From Rheinheimera aquimaris (GTDB lineage Bacteria; Pseudomonadota; Gammaproteobacteria; Enterobacterales; Alteromonadaceae), in the NCBI RefSeq assembly GCF_020531985.1, contig NZ_JAJAVQ010000005.1, positions 124,001 to 188,000 of the forward strand: a stretch of DNA of 64,000 nt. The letters are read 5' to 3'. The position numbers were made by a program, and so were the translations under genes. Position 1 is the stretch's first letter; each line of letters starts with the position of its first letter. Of this stretch, positions 1 to 9,523 are shown one piece after another. Under the pieces are notes generated by a model, which made no database searches, was not told where the DNA came from, and saw nothing but the letters and a program-made list of their open reading frames with translations.

Positions 1-353
1 CCTTTGCCTGATTCCACTACCGCCTATGCCGCAGCCAAGGCTGCCCTCACCACCTACAGCAAATCGTTGGCAAGAGAAGTGACGCCAAAGGGCGTTCGTG
101 TGCTGAGCGTGGCGCCAGGGTGGATTGAGACCGAGGCTTCCGTAGCATTCGTTGAGCGGATGGCTACCGGAGCCGGAACGGACTACGAGGGCGGCAAGAA
201 ACTGGTGATGGACTGGCTGGGGGGATCCCGCTTGGCCGGCCAGCCAAGCCAAACGAGGTTGCCGATCTAATCGCCTTTCTGGCATCCCCACGCTCCGCTT
301 CGATATCAGGGGCGGAATACAGGATAGACGGCGGCACAGTTCCTACCCTGTAG
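1..353 (+). pseudogene. SDR-family oxidoreductase, 3' part, frameshifted
   Basis: This is the C-terminal half of a classical short-chain dehydrogenase/reductase; the 5' half lies outside the window. The catalytic YxxxK is visible as YAAAK near the start, followed by the usual [10 protein letters not shown] segment. The first frame stops at 270. The conserved family ending ([18 protein letters not shown] ... [11 protein letters not shown]) continues in another frame to the stop at 351-353. The switch falls on a run of six G at 219-224, so either one G has been lost or the run was misread. The Rossmann cofactor motif is not visible, so NAD versus NADP preference and substrate cannot be judged. 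The next gene converges on it from the other strand. Confidence 0.8.
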
Positions 354-380
354 TCTGCTGAAATCTCACTTCTCAAGTAC

Positions 381-402
381 AAAAAAGCCCGGCAAGCCGG
401 GC
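381..402 (-). terminator. Rho-independent terminator after xylBA
   Basis: A perfect 7-bp stem (GCCCGGC/GCCGGGC) with a 2-nt loop lies at 387-402. On the minus strand it is followed by six T (381-386). It sits about 30 bp past the xylA stop, so it should end the xylB-xylA transcript. Confidence 0.85.
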
Positions 403-432
403 AATCACACACAGGACTACGGGAGCTAAAAG

Positions 433-1752
433 TTAGCGGTACAGCACCAGATTCAGCTGGTTTTCCAGCAGCTCTTGCCGGCCGCTGACGGGTTGTGGAT
501 CAAGTTGTTCGCGTACAGTCAGGTCAGCCAGCGACTGCAGGCTGTGTTCACCACTCTGAATGGCTTTACCCAGGCTGTCACTCCAGCCGGCGTAGCGCTT
601 AGCCACTGCGCTGCTGAGGAAGTCTTTCTCAATCAGTGCGGCGGCGCGTTTTAACGCCATCGCCAGATGGTCCATTCCGCCAATATGGCCATAGAACAGG
701 TCGTAGCGGTCGAGGCTTTGACGGCGCAGCTTGGTATCAAAGTTAAAGCCACCGGTTGAGAAACCGCCGGATTTGAGAATTTCGTACATCACCAGGCTTA
801 ACTCTTCGACATTGTTCGGGAACTGATCGGTATCCCAGCCGTTTTGCGCATCGCCACGGTTAGCGTCGATACTGCCAAAAATGCCGAGCGAAATGGCCGT
901 AGCAATTTCATGGTGGAACGAATGCCCGGCCAGCGTGGCGTGGTTGGCTTCAATGTTTACGCGGAATTCTTTTTCCAGACCAAATTGTTTTAAGAAACCA
1001 TACACCGTAGCAGAGTCGTAATCGTACTGATGCTTGGTTGGCTCTTGTGGTTTAGGCTCGATAAGTAAGGTGCCTTTAAAACCGATCTTATGTTTATGCT
1101 CGACCACCATTTGCATAAAGCGGCCCAGCTGAGCGCGCTCCTGGCGTAAGTCGGTATTGAGCAGGGTTTCGTAGCCTTCACGGCCACCCCAGAGTACATA
1201 GTTGTCGCCGCCCAGACGCTTGGTGGCATTCATCGCGTGAAATACCTGAGTTGCGCCATAGCTGAATACCTGTGGATCCGGGTTAGACGCAGCACCTGCA
1301 GCATAACGCGGGTTACTGAACAGGTTAGCGGTACCCCACAGCAGTTTTACGCCACTGTCAGCCTGTTTTTGTTCCAACACATCAACCATCGCCGAGAAGT
1401 TATTAACGTACTCTTTAATGTTGCTGCCTTCGGGGGCAACGTCGGTATCGTGAAAACAGTAATACGGAATACCCAGTTTCTGGAAAAACTCGAACGCAAC
1501 ATCGGCTTTGTGTTTGGCTTGCTGCATCGCATCGCCAGCTGCCAGCCAGGGGCGGTTAAACGTTGGCATGCCAAATACGTCCTGGCCGTTCCAGCAGAAG
1601 TTATGCCAGTAACAGGCCGCCATGCGTAAATGCTCGGCCATGGTTTTACCGAGGATTTTTTCACTGGCGTTGTAATGTTTGAACGCCAGTGGGTTAGTGC
1701 TGTCGGCACCTTCATAGGCGATTTTGTCTATCTTGTCGAAATACTGAGCCAC
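433..1752 (-). CDS. xylA: Xylose isomerase
   Basis: Cytoplasmic D-xylose to D-xylulose isomerase, the first step of xylose catabolism. The 439-residue product has the length of enteric XylA and resembles it throughout. The catalytic segment CFHDTD carries H101 and D104. The metal-binding set is visible as E232 (LLIEPKP), E268 and H271 (NIEANH), D296, and D307/D309 (WDTDQ). The start is GTG, preceded by AAGGAG at six bases; the protein then begins like E. coli XylA. It lies 108 bp downstream of xylB on the same strand and is followed by a strong terminator, so the two probably share a transcript under XylR. No xylose transporter is seen in the window. Confidence 0.97.
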   Translation of the reverse strand: MAQYFDKIDKIAYEGADSTNPLAFKHYNASEKILGKTMAEHLRMAACYWHNFCWNGQDVFGMPTFNRPWLAAGDAMQQAKHKADVAFEFFQKLGIPYYCFHDTDVAPEGSNIKEYVNNFSAMVDVLEQKQADSGVKLLWGTANLFSNPRYAAGAASNPDPQVFSYGATQVFHAMNATKRLGGDNYVLWGGREGYETLLNTDLRQERAQLGRFMQMVVEHKHKIGFKGTLLIEPKPQEPTKHQYDYDSATVYGFLKQFGLEKEFRVNIEANHATLAGHSFHHEIATAISLGIFGSIDANRGDAQNGWDTDQFPNNVEELSLVMYEILKSGGFSTGGFNFDTKLRRQSLDRYDLFYGHIGGMDHLAMALKRAAALIEKDFLSSAVAKRYAGWSDSLGKAIQSGEHSLQSLADLTVREQLDPQPVSGRQELLENQLNLVLYR

Positions 1753-1860
1753 GCTGCTCTCCTTGGTTTTGCACTAAATGCTATGGTTCTAATGTTGGGC
1801 ATAGCGGCGGCATGACACAATTATGTTTTTTCAGAGCCAAGTTGTGCTTTTCACCAGTTA

Positions 1861-3315
1861 TCAGAATAGGTCGGCCAAGCGCTGATAAAGTGCGATAAAG
1901 CGCTGGTAACGTGGCGCCAGCGCCGCATAACGCTCAGCCGAAGGCTGATGCTGACTGACCAGTGGCGGTTGCGGGCAGATATCATCCAGCGTTGCCTGCG
2001 GATTAATTGCCAGCACAGCCAGCCTGGCAGCACCCAGCGCTGGCCCGACTTCACCACTTTCACGAAAGCTCAGCGGCCGCTGCAGTACATCGGCCAGTAG
2101 CTGCCGCCAGTAAGGGCTGCGGGCACCACCACCGATCAGGTTAATCTCTGTTGGCTGTAAGCCGCTGTCATGCAGCGCTGCCGCGCCTTGCGCTAAGGCA
2201 AAGCTGACACCTTCGAGCACGGAATACGTCAGCGCCGCCCTTGTTGTACTGTGGCTTAAACCAAACCAGACGCCTTTGGCATCGGGGTTGTTGTGTGGGG
2301 TGCGTTCGCCGGATAAATACGGCAGAAATAGCGGAGCCTGCGTAGCATCCACATTGGCTTGCTGCAACTCATCAAGCAGCGCCGCGACCGGCGTGTTGGC
2401 GACATTGCCGGCATACCATTGCAACGAGCTGGCGGCGCTTAGCATCACCGACATCAGATGCCAGCTGCCAGGCAGGGCATGGCAAAAACTGTGTACCGCC
2501 GATTGCGGGTTAGCTTTAAAGCCATCGCTGACGGCAAAGTACACGCCGGAGGTGCCCAACGACAACATGGCCTGCCCCGGTTTCACAATACCGGCACCGA
2601 CTGCACCCGCCGCATTGTCACCCCCTCCGGCAACCAGTGGCACCTGCTGCATACCCCAGCGCTGCGCAAGTTCCGGCAGCAGGCTGCCGGTGATCTGATT
2701 GCCTTCATATAACGTCGGCATATGGCTGCGGTTTAAACCACAGGCGGCCAGGAGTTCATCGCTCCAGTCGCGCTTTGCCATATCAAGCCACAGCGTACCG
2801 GCAGAATCTGACATGTCGGAGGCAAAATCGCCTGTCAGGCAAAAACGCAGATAGTCTTTTGGCAGCAGCACTTTGGCCACGCGGTTGAACTGTTCTGGTT
2901 CATGCTGGCGCAGCCAGAGCAATTTTGGTGCAGTAAAACCGGGCATCGCCAGGTTACCGGTCAGTTGTGTTAATGCCGGCACCTGTTGCTGTAATTGCTG
3001 GCACTGCGCGAACGAGCGGCCATCGTTCCACAGAATTGCAGGCCGGATAAGCTGATTATCAGCATTGAGCAAGGTAGCACCATGCATTTGCCCGGCCAGC
3101 CCTATGGCCTTTACCCCGGCTAAACTTTGCCGTGCGGCCAGTTGCTGCATGCAGCTTTGCAATGCCTGCCACCAGTGATCCGGTGCCTGTTCCGACCACA
3201 AAGGCTGCGGCCGGCTGACTTCAAGCTCAGCGCTGGCGCTGTCGATTACTGCAGCGTTATCGCCCAGCAAAATGGCTTTAATGCCTGATGTTCCCAAGTC
3301 TATACCGATGTACAT
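1861..3315 (-). CDS. xylB: Xylulokinase
   Basis: FGGY-family kinase that phosphorylates D-xylulose to D-xylulose 5-phosphate, feeding the pentose phosphate pathway. The 484-residue protein opens with MYIGIDLGTSG (phosphate-binding loop with Asp6). It carries GQMHGATLL and PAILWNDGR in the substrate region and the catalytic Asp in GGGDNAAGAVG near residue 233. These segments match E. coli XylB almost word for word. It is divergent from xylR across a 229-bp intergenic region containing a strong palindrome, and is followed by xylA. Gene order is xylB then xylA, the reverse of E. coli xylAB. Confidence 0.97.
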   Translation of the reverse strand: MYIGIDLGTSGIKAILLGDNAAVIDSASAELEVSRPQPLWSEQAPDHWWQALQSCMQQLAARQSLAGVKAIGLAGQMHGATLLNADNQLIRPAILWNDGRSFAQCQQLQQQVPALTQLTGNLAMPGFTAPKLLWLRQHEPEQFNRVAKVLLPKDYLRFCLTGDFASDMSDSAGTLWLDMAKRDWSDELLAACGLNRSHMPTLYEGNQITGSLLPELAQRWGMQQVPLVAGGGDNAAGAVGAGIVKPGQAMLSLGTSGVYFAVSDGFKANPQSAVHSFCHALPGSWHLMSVMLSAASSLQWYAGNVANTPVAALLDELQQANVDATQAPLFLPYLSGERTPHNNPDAKGVWFGLSHSTTRAALTYSVLEGVSFALAQGAAALHDSGLQPTEINLIGGGARSPYWRQLLADVLQRPLSFRESGEVGPALGAARLAVLAINPQATLDDICPQPPLVSQHQPSAERYAALAPRYQRFIALYQRLADLF

Positions 3316-3379
3316 GCATCACCCTTTTCTGACATTGACGGCTATCAGGCAATCTTTGTTGAGCAACCTGGCAGCAGCA

Positions 3380-3397
3380 ATTACGAAAATTCGTAAT
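3380..3397. promoter_or_regulatory. Candidate XylR operator in the xylB-xylR intergenic region
   Basis: Inverted repeat with perfect 8-bp arms ATTACGAA / TTCGTAAT and a 2-bp centre, 65 bp upstream of the xylB start and about 150 bp upstream of xylR. It is the most conspicuous palindrome between the divergent genes. Assignment to XylR is inference from position; it has not been matched to a known XylR matrix. Confidence 0.5.
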
Positions 3398-3544
3398 GGG
3401 TTGCAAAATTATCATTTTTCGTTTGCCAGAGTTAACTACTGGTCTAATATTGAACACGCCTGCCCTATTTTGGTACAGGCGAAAAATAATAATAAAGCTT
3501 GATATAACAATAATGAGCAACAAACTTAGCAACAGGACGGGGAT

Positions 3545-4741
3545 ATGTTTAAAGCTAAACACAGCATTACGTTGTTGTTTAATGCTAATAAAGTGTATGA
3601 CAGACAAGTAATAGAGGGCATAGGCCATTATCTGCAATCTTCCAAAGTAGACTGGGACCTGTATCTGGAGGAAGACTTTTCCTGCCGCCTGGAGCACATT
3701 CATGAATGGGGTGGCGATGGCATTATCGCCGACTTTGATGATATGAATATCCAGCGCGCGCTGGCCGGCACTAACAAGCCGATTGTTGGCGTCGGTGGCT
3801 CGTACAGCGACCCGGCCGATTACCCGGCTGTACCTTATGTCGCAACAGATAACTATGCGCTGGTGCAAAGCGCTTACGAGCATTTAAAGCGCAAAGGGCT
3901 CGACCGGTTTGCCTTTTACAGCGTGCCTACCGATGAACATCACCGCTGGGCAAGAGAGCGCGAAAACGCCATTCGCCAGCTGACGGCCCAGGACGGTTAT
4001 GATTGTCAGATTTATCAGGGCCACTGCACCCGGCCAGAAACCTGGCAGTACGCAATGAACCGGCTGACCGACTGGATACAAAGCCTGCCCAAACCTATCG
4101 GCATTATTGCCGTAACCGACTCACGCGCCCGCCATCTGCTGCAGGCATGCGAGCATGTCAGCATTATCGTGCCGGACAATATTGCCATTATCGGCATTGA
4201 TGATGACGATATCGCCCGTTACTTAAGCCGTATCAGCTTAAGCTCAGTCACTCAGGGCTGTTTTGAAATGGGCTATAAAGCTGCCAAACTGCTGCATACC
4301 CAGCTGAACAACATAGATGTTGGTCACAAACGTATTTTGGTGGCACCGGCCGGGGTAGCGTCGCGCCAGTCGACCGACTTTAAAGCGTTGCGCGACCCTT
4401 ATGTGATTCAGGCCATGCATTACATCCGCCGTAATGCCACCCGCGGCGCCAAGGTGGAACAAGTGACAGACTTTGTTGGCATTTCCCGCTCTAACCTGGA
4501 ACAACGCTTTCGCGCTGAACGCGGCCATTCTATCCATACCGAGCTACACAATCAAAAGCTGACCAAAGCCTGCAAAATGCTGAAAGACACCCAGGTTAAC
4601 CCCAGCGAAATTGCCAAGCTGTGCGGTTATCCGTCATTGCAGTATATGTATGCTGTGTTTCAGCGCCATTTTGGCCAAACACCAAAAGATTACCGCACCG
4701 AACATACCGGTGTGCCAAGTGATATGGCAGTGAATGATTAA
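3545..4741 (+). CDS. xylR: Xylose-responsive transcriptional activator XylR
   Basis: AraC-type activator with a periplasmic-binding-protein-like sugar domain. The 398-residue protein matches E. coli XylR end to end: ITLLFNANKVYDRQVIEG at the N-terminus, GVGGSY and ATDNYALV in the ligand domain (about 1-275), GIIAVTDSRARHLLQ mid-protein, then the double helix-turn-helix at about 285-390 (AMHYIRRNA, VGISRSNLEQRF, IAKLCGYPSLQYMY). It is divergent from xylBA and upstream of the GH43/GH115 genes, but a strong terminator separates it from those. It is expected to bind xylose and activate xylBA and perhaps the xylan side-chain genes. The ATG start follows a purine-rich AGGACGGGG. Confidence 0.96.
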   Translation: MFKAKHSITLLFNANKVYDRQVIEGIGHYLQSSKVDWDLYLEEDFSCRLEHIHEWGGDGIIADFDDMNIQRALAGTNKPIVGVGGSYSDPADYPAVPYVATDNYALVQSAYEHLKRKGLDRFAFYSVPTDEHHRWARERENAIRQLTAQDGYDCQIYQGHCTRPETWQYAMNRLTDWIQSLPKPIGIIAVTDSRARHLLQACEHVSIIVPDNIAIIGIDDDDIARYLSRISLSSVTQGCFEMGYKAAKLLHTQLNNIDVGHKRILVAPAGVASRQSTDFKALRDPYVIQAMHYIRRNATRGAKVEQVTDFVGISRSNLEQRFRAERGHSIHTELHNQKLTKACKMLKDTQVNPSEIAKLCGYPSLQYMYAVFQRHFGQTPKDYRTEHTGVPSDMAVND

Positions 4742-4809
4742 ACTTCCAGCCAGGCGCTGAGGCTGAGCCATGAAAAAAACGCACAGCACTGACGCATTTT
4801 CATAACAGT

Positions 4810-4836
4810 AAGGCCATTGATGACAATGGCCTTTTT
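4810..4836 (+). terminator. Terminator after xylR
   Basis: Perfect 8-bp stem GGCCATTG/CAATGGCC (4812-4831) with a 4-nt loop, followed by TTTTT. It separates xylR from the GH43-GH115-tal unit, which therefore needs its own promoter in 4837-4904. Confidence 0.88.
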
Positions 4837-4904
4837 ACTTTTAATGTCACTGACTTTTTCGCACGCCGTAGCGATAACGGCAAAGACGACAGGAGTGACA
4901 TTCC

Positions 4905-6641
4905 ATGCAAAACCGCTTTTCGTTAACTCTGCCAGGTCTGGCTTTACTAAGTGCACTTTGCGCCTGCCAGCCGCAAACTACACCCGACACCAGCAAGCCA
5001 GCACAGGATAGCAGCGAACCAACAAACAACAGCGCGGCCACTGTGGCACAGTTTGACTGGTTTGAATATCAGGGCCAGGATGCGGTTTTTGCGGCGCCGT
5101 TAGAACCCGGGCAATACCAGAACCCGGTGCTGGCGGGCTTTTTCCCTGACCCCAGCATTACCCGTAATGGCGATGATTACTACATGACGGTATCGTCTTT
5201 TACGTATATGCCCGGTTTACCGATACTGCACAGCCGCGATCTGGTGAACTGGCAGATCATAGGTTATGCGTTGACACAACAGTCGCAACTGCAGATGGAT
5301 GGCTTACAGGTGTCACGCGGTATTTTTGCGCCGACGCTGCGCTATCACGATGGCACTTACTACCTGATCACCACAGTAGTCGACAGAGGTGGTAACTTTA
5401 TTCTGACCGCCGCCGACCCGGCCGGCCCGTGGTCGGAGCCGATCTGGCTACCGGAAATAGACGGTATAGACCCGGATATCTTCTTCGATGACGATGGCAA
5501 AGTGTATATCGCCCACAATGGTGACCCGGTCGAATCACTGTACGAGGGCCACAAAGCCATCTGGCTATGGCAGTATGATCCGAAAAGCCAGAAAGTGCTG
5601 CCCGACTCAAAACGCCTGCTGGTAAATGGCGGTGTTGACCTGAGCACTAAGCCGATCTGGATTGAAGCACCGCATCTGTATAAGCACGACGGCTGGTATT
5701 ACTTGCTGTGCGCTGAAGGTGGCACAGCCGACCAGCACTCGGCGGTTATTTTTCGCAGCCGCAGCCTGACCGAACCTTTTTTGCCCTACAGCAATAACCC
5801 TATTCTGACCCAGCGCGATTTAGCGCCAGAGCGGCCAGCCCCTATCACCACCGCCGGTCATGCCGATTTTGTGCAACTGCCAAACGGCGACTGGTGGGCC
5901 GTATTTCTGGCCAGCCGCGCTTATCAAGAGCGCTATTTTAATACCGGCCGTGAAACCTTCTTATTACCGGTAAGCTGGCAGGATGGCTGGCCGCATATTT
6001 TGCCGGCCGGGCAACCGATTCCCTATCGCCCTTCGGTGCCAGAGCTTAACGTTGCGTCGGTTGCAGAGCCACTGACAGGCAATTTTACCTGGCGTGATGA
6101 GTTTGATAGTAACGAGCTGAATTTACACTGGAATGCACTCAGGCGCTTTGACCACAGCTGGCTTGAGTTCAATAATGGCCATCTGCAGTTAACCGCCAAG
6201 CCTGACAGCCTTGCCAGCATGCAACAGCCGGCCTTTATCAGCCGCCGCCAGCAGCATACAAACTTTACCGCCAGCACCGCGCTTAGCGTGCCAGCGGCAC
6301 CCGTATCTGCCGGTATCGTCGCCTTTCAAAACGAGCAATACCATTACTATCTGGGTGTTCGGCAAACCAGCAGCGGCAGCGAGGTTTTTCTGCAGCAGGC
6401 CAATGGCGCAACGCCGGAAAATATTGCCAGTATGCCTCTGCCAGAGGAAACAAACAGCGTGCAGTTAAAAATCAGCGGCAACGCCGGCAGCATCAGCTTT
6501 TATTACGCTGTAGCAGACAGCGACTGGCAGCCGGTTGCCACTGAGCAGGACGCCTTACTGCTAAGCACCCAGGTAGCAGGTGGCTTTGTCGGCACTATGC
6601 TGGGGCTGCATAGCCATCTGGAGGCGGAGTCTCAGCCATGA
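4905..6641 (+). CDS. GH43 beta-xylosidase-like lipoprotein
   Basis: Exported glycoside hydrolase expected to remove xylose (possibly arabinose) from xylo-oligosaccharides. The signal peptide ends in a plausible but slightly atypical lipobox (LCAC, Cys21). The five-bladed GH43 propeller spans about 70-385, with the base Asp82 in FFPDPSI, the pKa-modulating Asp189 in GIDPDIF and the acid Glu254 in WIEAPHLY. Residues about 390-575 form the C-terminal beta-sandwich usual in XynB-like members. Its stop overlaps the start of the GH115 gene by four bases, so the two are translationally coupled. The pairing with an alpha-glucuronidase points to glucuronoxylan side-chain and chain-end processing in the periplasm. 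Confidence 0.92.
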   Translation: MQNRFSLTLPGLALLSALCACQPQTTPDTSKPAQDSSEPTNNSAATVAQFDWFEYQGQDAVFAAPLEPGQYQNPVLAGFFPDPSITRNGDDYYMTVSSFTYMPGLPILHSRDLVNWQIIGYALTQQSQLQMDGLQVSRGIFAPTLRYHDGTYYLITTVVDRGGNFILTAADPAGPWSEPIWLPEIDGIDPDIFFDDDGKVYIAHNGDPVESLYEGHKAIWLWQYDPKSQKVLPDSKRLLVNGGVDLSTKPIWIEAPHLYKHDGWYYLLCAEGGTADQHSAVIFRSRSLTEPFLPYSNNPILTQRDLAPERPAPITTAGHADFVQLPNGDWWAVFLASRAYQERYFNTGRETFLLPVSWQDGWPHILPAGQPIPYRPSVPELNVASVAEPLTGNFTWRDEFDSNELNLHWNALRRFDHSWLEFNNGHLQLTAKPDSLASMQQPAFISRRQQHTNFTASTALSVPAAPVSAGIVAFQNEQYHYYLGVRQTSSGSEVFLQQANGATPENIASMPLPEETNSVQLKISGNAGSISFYYAVADSDWQPVATEQDALLLSTQVAGGFVGTMLGLHSHLEAESQP

Positions 6642-9520
6642 GACAACTGCTGTTACTGGCCACCTTGCTGCTTAGCCATGCGGTTCAGGCGTTACCCGGC
6701 AACTATCTGGCGCAGCAGCGCGCTGACGGTGATTTTGCACTGGTCGCAACCGGCAGCCAGGCGCTGATCCTGGTTGATCAGCACGAGCATAAAGGCGTGC
6801 TGCGGGCGGTAGACAGCCTGCAGCGCGATATTAACAGCATCAGCGGCAGGCAGCTTGCTATCGCGACACAGGGCCGGGCGAAACAGCTGCTGATTATTGG
6901 CAGCTTGGGTAACAATGCCCTGCTGGATCAGCTGGTAAGCAGCGGTAAACTGGATGTCAGCGCTATTGCCGGCAAATGGGATGCGTATCACATTCAGCTG
7001 ATCGCGCAACCGCTGCCCGGTGTTGACCAGGCACTGGTCATCGCTGGCAGTGATAAGCGCGGTGCCATCTATGGCATTTATGATCTGGCTGAAACCTTAG
7101 GCGTATCGCCGTGGCACTGGTGGGCCGATGTGACACCGGTTCAGCGCGCTGAGCTTTATATCAAAGCTGGCACCGCATTTAGCGATGCCCCTAAAGTGAA
7201 GTACCGCGGTATTTTTCTCAACGACGAGCACCCGGCACTGACGAACTGGAGCGAAGAAAAATTTGGCGGCTACAACAGCCGGTTTTACCTGCATGTGTTT
7301 GAACTGCTGCAGCGGTTAAAAGCCAATTTTCTCTGGCCAGCGATGTGGAACAATGCTTTTGCCGACGATGACTGGCAAAACGCTGTACTGGCCGACGAAA
7401 TGGGCATAGTGATGAGCACCAGCCATCATGAGCCTATGATGCGCGCCGACAAAGAGTGGAACCGCTACGGTGAAGGCCCGTGGGAGTATTCTACCAACCG
7501 CGACAATATCTATAAGTTCTGGCAACAAGGTGCAAAACGACATAAAAATCTGGAAAGCCTGTTTACACTGGGTATGCGCGGCCAGGAAGATGAGCCGATG
7601 AGCGAAGGCGACAATATTGAGCTGCTACAGCAGATTGTCGCCGATCAGCGGCAGATTCTGCAGGAAACCTTCAACGACAGGCCCATAGCAAGCGTGCCAC
7701 AAGTGTGGGCGCTGTACAAAGAAGTACAGGGCTTTTACGAGCGAGGCATGCGGGTGCCGGACGATGTTACCCTGCTGTGGGCCGACGATAACTTTGGTAA
7801 TATCCGCCGCCTGCCGACCAAGGCAGAGCGTAACCGCAGTGGCGGTGCCGGTGTGTATTATCACTTTGACTATGTGGGTGCGCCCCGATCCTACCGTTGG
7901 ATTAACACCGTGCCGCTGGCGAAAATCTGGCAGCAGATGAGCCTGGCCTGGCAGTATCAGGCCGACAGGATCTGGATAGTGAACGTTGGCGACTTAAAGC
8001 CAATGGAGTTACCGACAGATTTCTTTTTGCGCATGGCCTGGAACCCGGACGCCTTTAACGCAGACAATCTGCAACAATTTACCACCGACTGGGCTGCCCA
8101 GCAGTTTGGTGCGGCGCAAGCGCCCGCTATTGCCTCGTTACTACAAACTTACACCGCGCATAATGGCCGGCGTAAACCGGAAGCCATAGAGCCGGGCAGC
8201 TACAGCATTTTACACTATGCTGAAGCTGAGCGTATCAGCACTGAACTGGCGCAGGCAGAAGCACTTGCCGACAAGGTACAGCAACAGTTAACAGCGCAGT
8301 TGCAGGATGCCTATGTGCAGCTGGTGGCCCACCCGCTAAAAGCCAGCCGGGCGGTATTTGAGCTAAACCGTGCCGTAGCGATGAACCAGCTACATGCTCA
8401 GCAGGGCCGCGCCAGCACTAACTACTGGGCAGAGCGGGTAAAGTATTGGTTTGACACCGACGCCAACCTGACAGCGCAGTACCATAGCCTGGGCAATGGC
8501 CGCTGGAACCATATGATGTCGCAACCGCATATCGGCTTTACCTACTGGCGTAACCCTCCGGCCAATTTAATGCCGGTGGTATCAGTAGCCAGCCCGATGC
8601 CGGTGGCCGATATGGGTGTGGCAGCAGAAGGTTCAAAGCTGTCGTGGCCGATAAGTGAATACCGTGGTGAACAACTGAAGCTCGATACCTTTCACCCGCA
8701 TGGCCAACAGCAGCGCCAGATTGAAGTATTTAATAAAGGCAGCGCGGCGTTTGAATTCAGCGCTAAGGCGTCGGCCGACTGGGTAACGCTGAGCCAGAGT
8801 CAGGGAGCAGTAAAAACAGAACAGCGCATTGCAGTCTCAATTGACTGGCGTAAAGCGCAAACCGGCTTAAACCAGGCAGAGGTGTATATTAAGGGTACCG
8901 GCTGGGGCGGCGCTAAAGTACAGGTGTCAGCCTTTAAGCCCGCTGTAGCAGCCACCACAGGTTTTGTTGAAGCCGACGGCTATATAGCGCTGGATGCCGC
9001 CAGCGCTAAGGTGGGAGGTAGCTCTGCACATGCCCGCTGGCAAAAGCTTGAAGGCTTTGGCCATAGCGCTGCCGCCATGGTGGCATTGACTGAACGGGAT
9101 TATCAGCCCGACGAAGCAAATATCCGCCAGGCACCTTACCTGGAGTACCCGCTGTATTTTCACAGTACCGGTCAGGTAATGCTGCACAGCACAGTGGCAC
9201 CAACGCTGCAGCTACTGCCCGGCCGGAAGTTGCGCTTTGCCGTGGCGCTGGATGACGCGCAACCGGTCATCGTTGATACCTTGCCCGATAGCAGCGAACA
9301 CGCCTGGCAACACGCAGTACTGGATAGCAGCCGCACGCTAAAAACACCACTGCACATTAAACAAAGCGGCGTTCACCGGCTGCGTATTTACCTACTCGAC
9401 CCGGCAGTGGTACTGCACAGGCTGCTGCTTGACAGCGGCGGCGTAAAACCAAGTTATCTCGGCCCGCCGCAAAGCCTGTACCTGACAGACGGCACAGCGG
9501 CCATTAACGGAGCACAGTAA
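6638..9520 (+). CDS. GH115 xylan alpha-1,2-glucuronidase
   Basis: Large exported glycosidase that removes (4-O-methyl)glucuronic acid from xylan or its oligosaccharides. A Sec signal peptide (RQLLLLATLLLSHAVQA) leads a 960-residue protein of normal GH115 length. Family landmarks include GSDKRGAIYGIYDLAE, SPWHWWADV, the segment KYRGIFLNDEHPAL near residue 190 and ANFLWPAMWNNAF near 230. The C-terminal half is beta-rich, as in other GH115 enzymes. The ATG overlaps the GH43 stop (ATGA) and transaldolase follows after 3 bp, so the three are one operon. Substrate specificity beyond the family level cannot be read from the sequence. Confidence 0.95.
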   Translation: MRQLLLLATLLLSHAVQALPGNYLAQQRADGDFALVATGSQALILVDQHEHKGVLRAVDSLQRDINSISGRQLAIATQGRAKQLLIIGSLGNNALLDQLVSSGKLDVSAIAGKWDAYHIQLIAQPLPGVDQALVIAGSDKRGAIYGIYDLAETLGVSPWHWWADVTPVQRAELYIKAGTAFSDAPKVKYRGIFLNDEHPALTNWSEEKFGGYNSRFYLHVFELLQRLKANFLWPAMWNNAFADDDWQNAVLADEMGIVMSTSHHEPMMRADKEWNRYGEGPWEYSTNRDNIYKFWQQGAKRHKNLESLFTLGMRGQEDEPMSEGDNIELLQQIVADQRQILQETFNDRPIASVPQVWALYKEVQGFYERGMRVPDDVTLLWADDNFGNIRRLPTKAERNRSGGAGVYYHFDYVGAPRSYRWINTVPLAKIWQQMSLAWQYQADRIWIVNVGDLKPMELPTDFFLRMAWNPDAFNADNLQQFTTDWAAQQFGAAQAPAIASLLQTYTAHNGRRKPEAIEPGSYSILHYAEAERISTELAQAEALADKVQQQLTAQLQDAYVQLVAHPLKASRAVFELNRAVAMNQLHAQQGRASTNYWAERVKYWFDTDANLTAQYHSLGNGRWNHMMSQPHIGFTYWRNPPANLMPVVSVASPMPVADMGVAAEGSKLSWPISEYRGEQLKLDTFHPHGQQQRQIEVFNKGSAAFEFSAKASADWVTLSQSQGAVKTEQRIAVSIDWRKAQTGLNQAEVYIKGTGWGGAKVQVSAFKPAVAATTGFVEADGYIALDAASAKVGGSSAHARWQKLEGFGHSAAAMVALTERDYQPDEANIRQAPYLEYPLYFHSTGQVMLHSTVAPTLQLLPGRKLRFAVALDDAQPVIVDTLPDSSEHAWQHAVLDSSRTLKTPLHIKQSGVHRLRIYLLDPAVVLHRLLLDSGGVKPSYLGPPQSLYLTDGTAAINGAQ

Positions 9521-9523
9521 GCG

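Noticed and set aside
1753-1860. Possible regulatory hairpin between xylB and xylA (GCTATG...CATAGC)
   Set aside because: Only six pairs with a long loop and no T-run; likely chance.
3278-3883. 201-residue open frame on the minus strand over the xylB-xylR intergenic region
   Set aside because: It overlaps the conserved starts of xylB and xylR and has no recognisable domain; it is a shadow frame.
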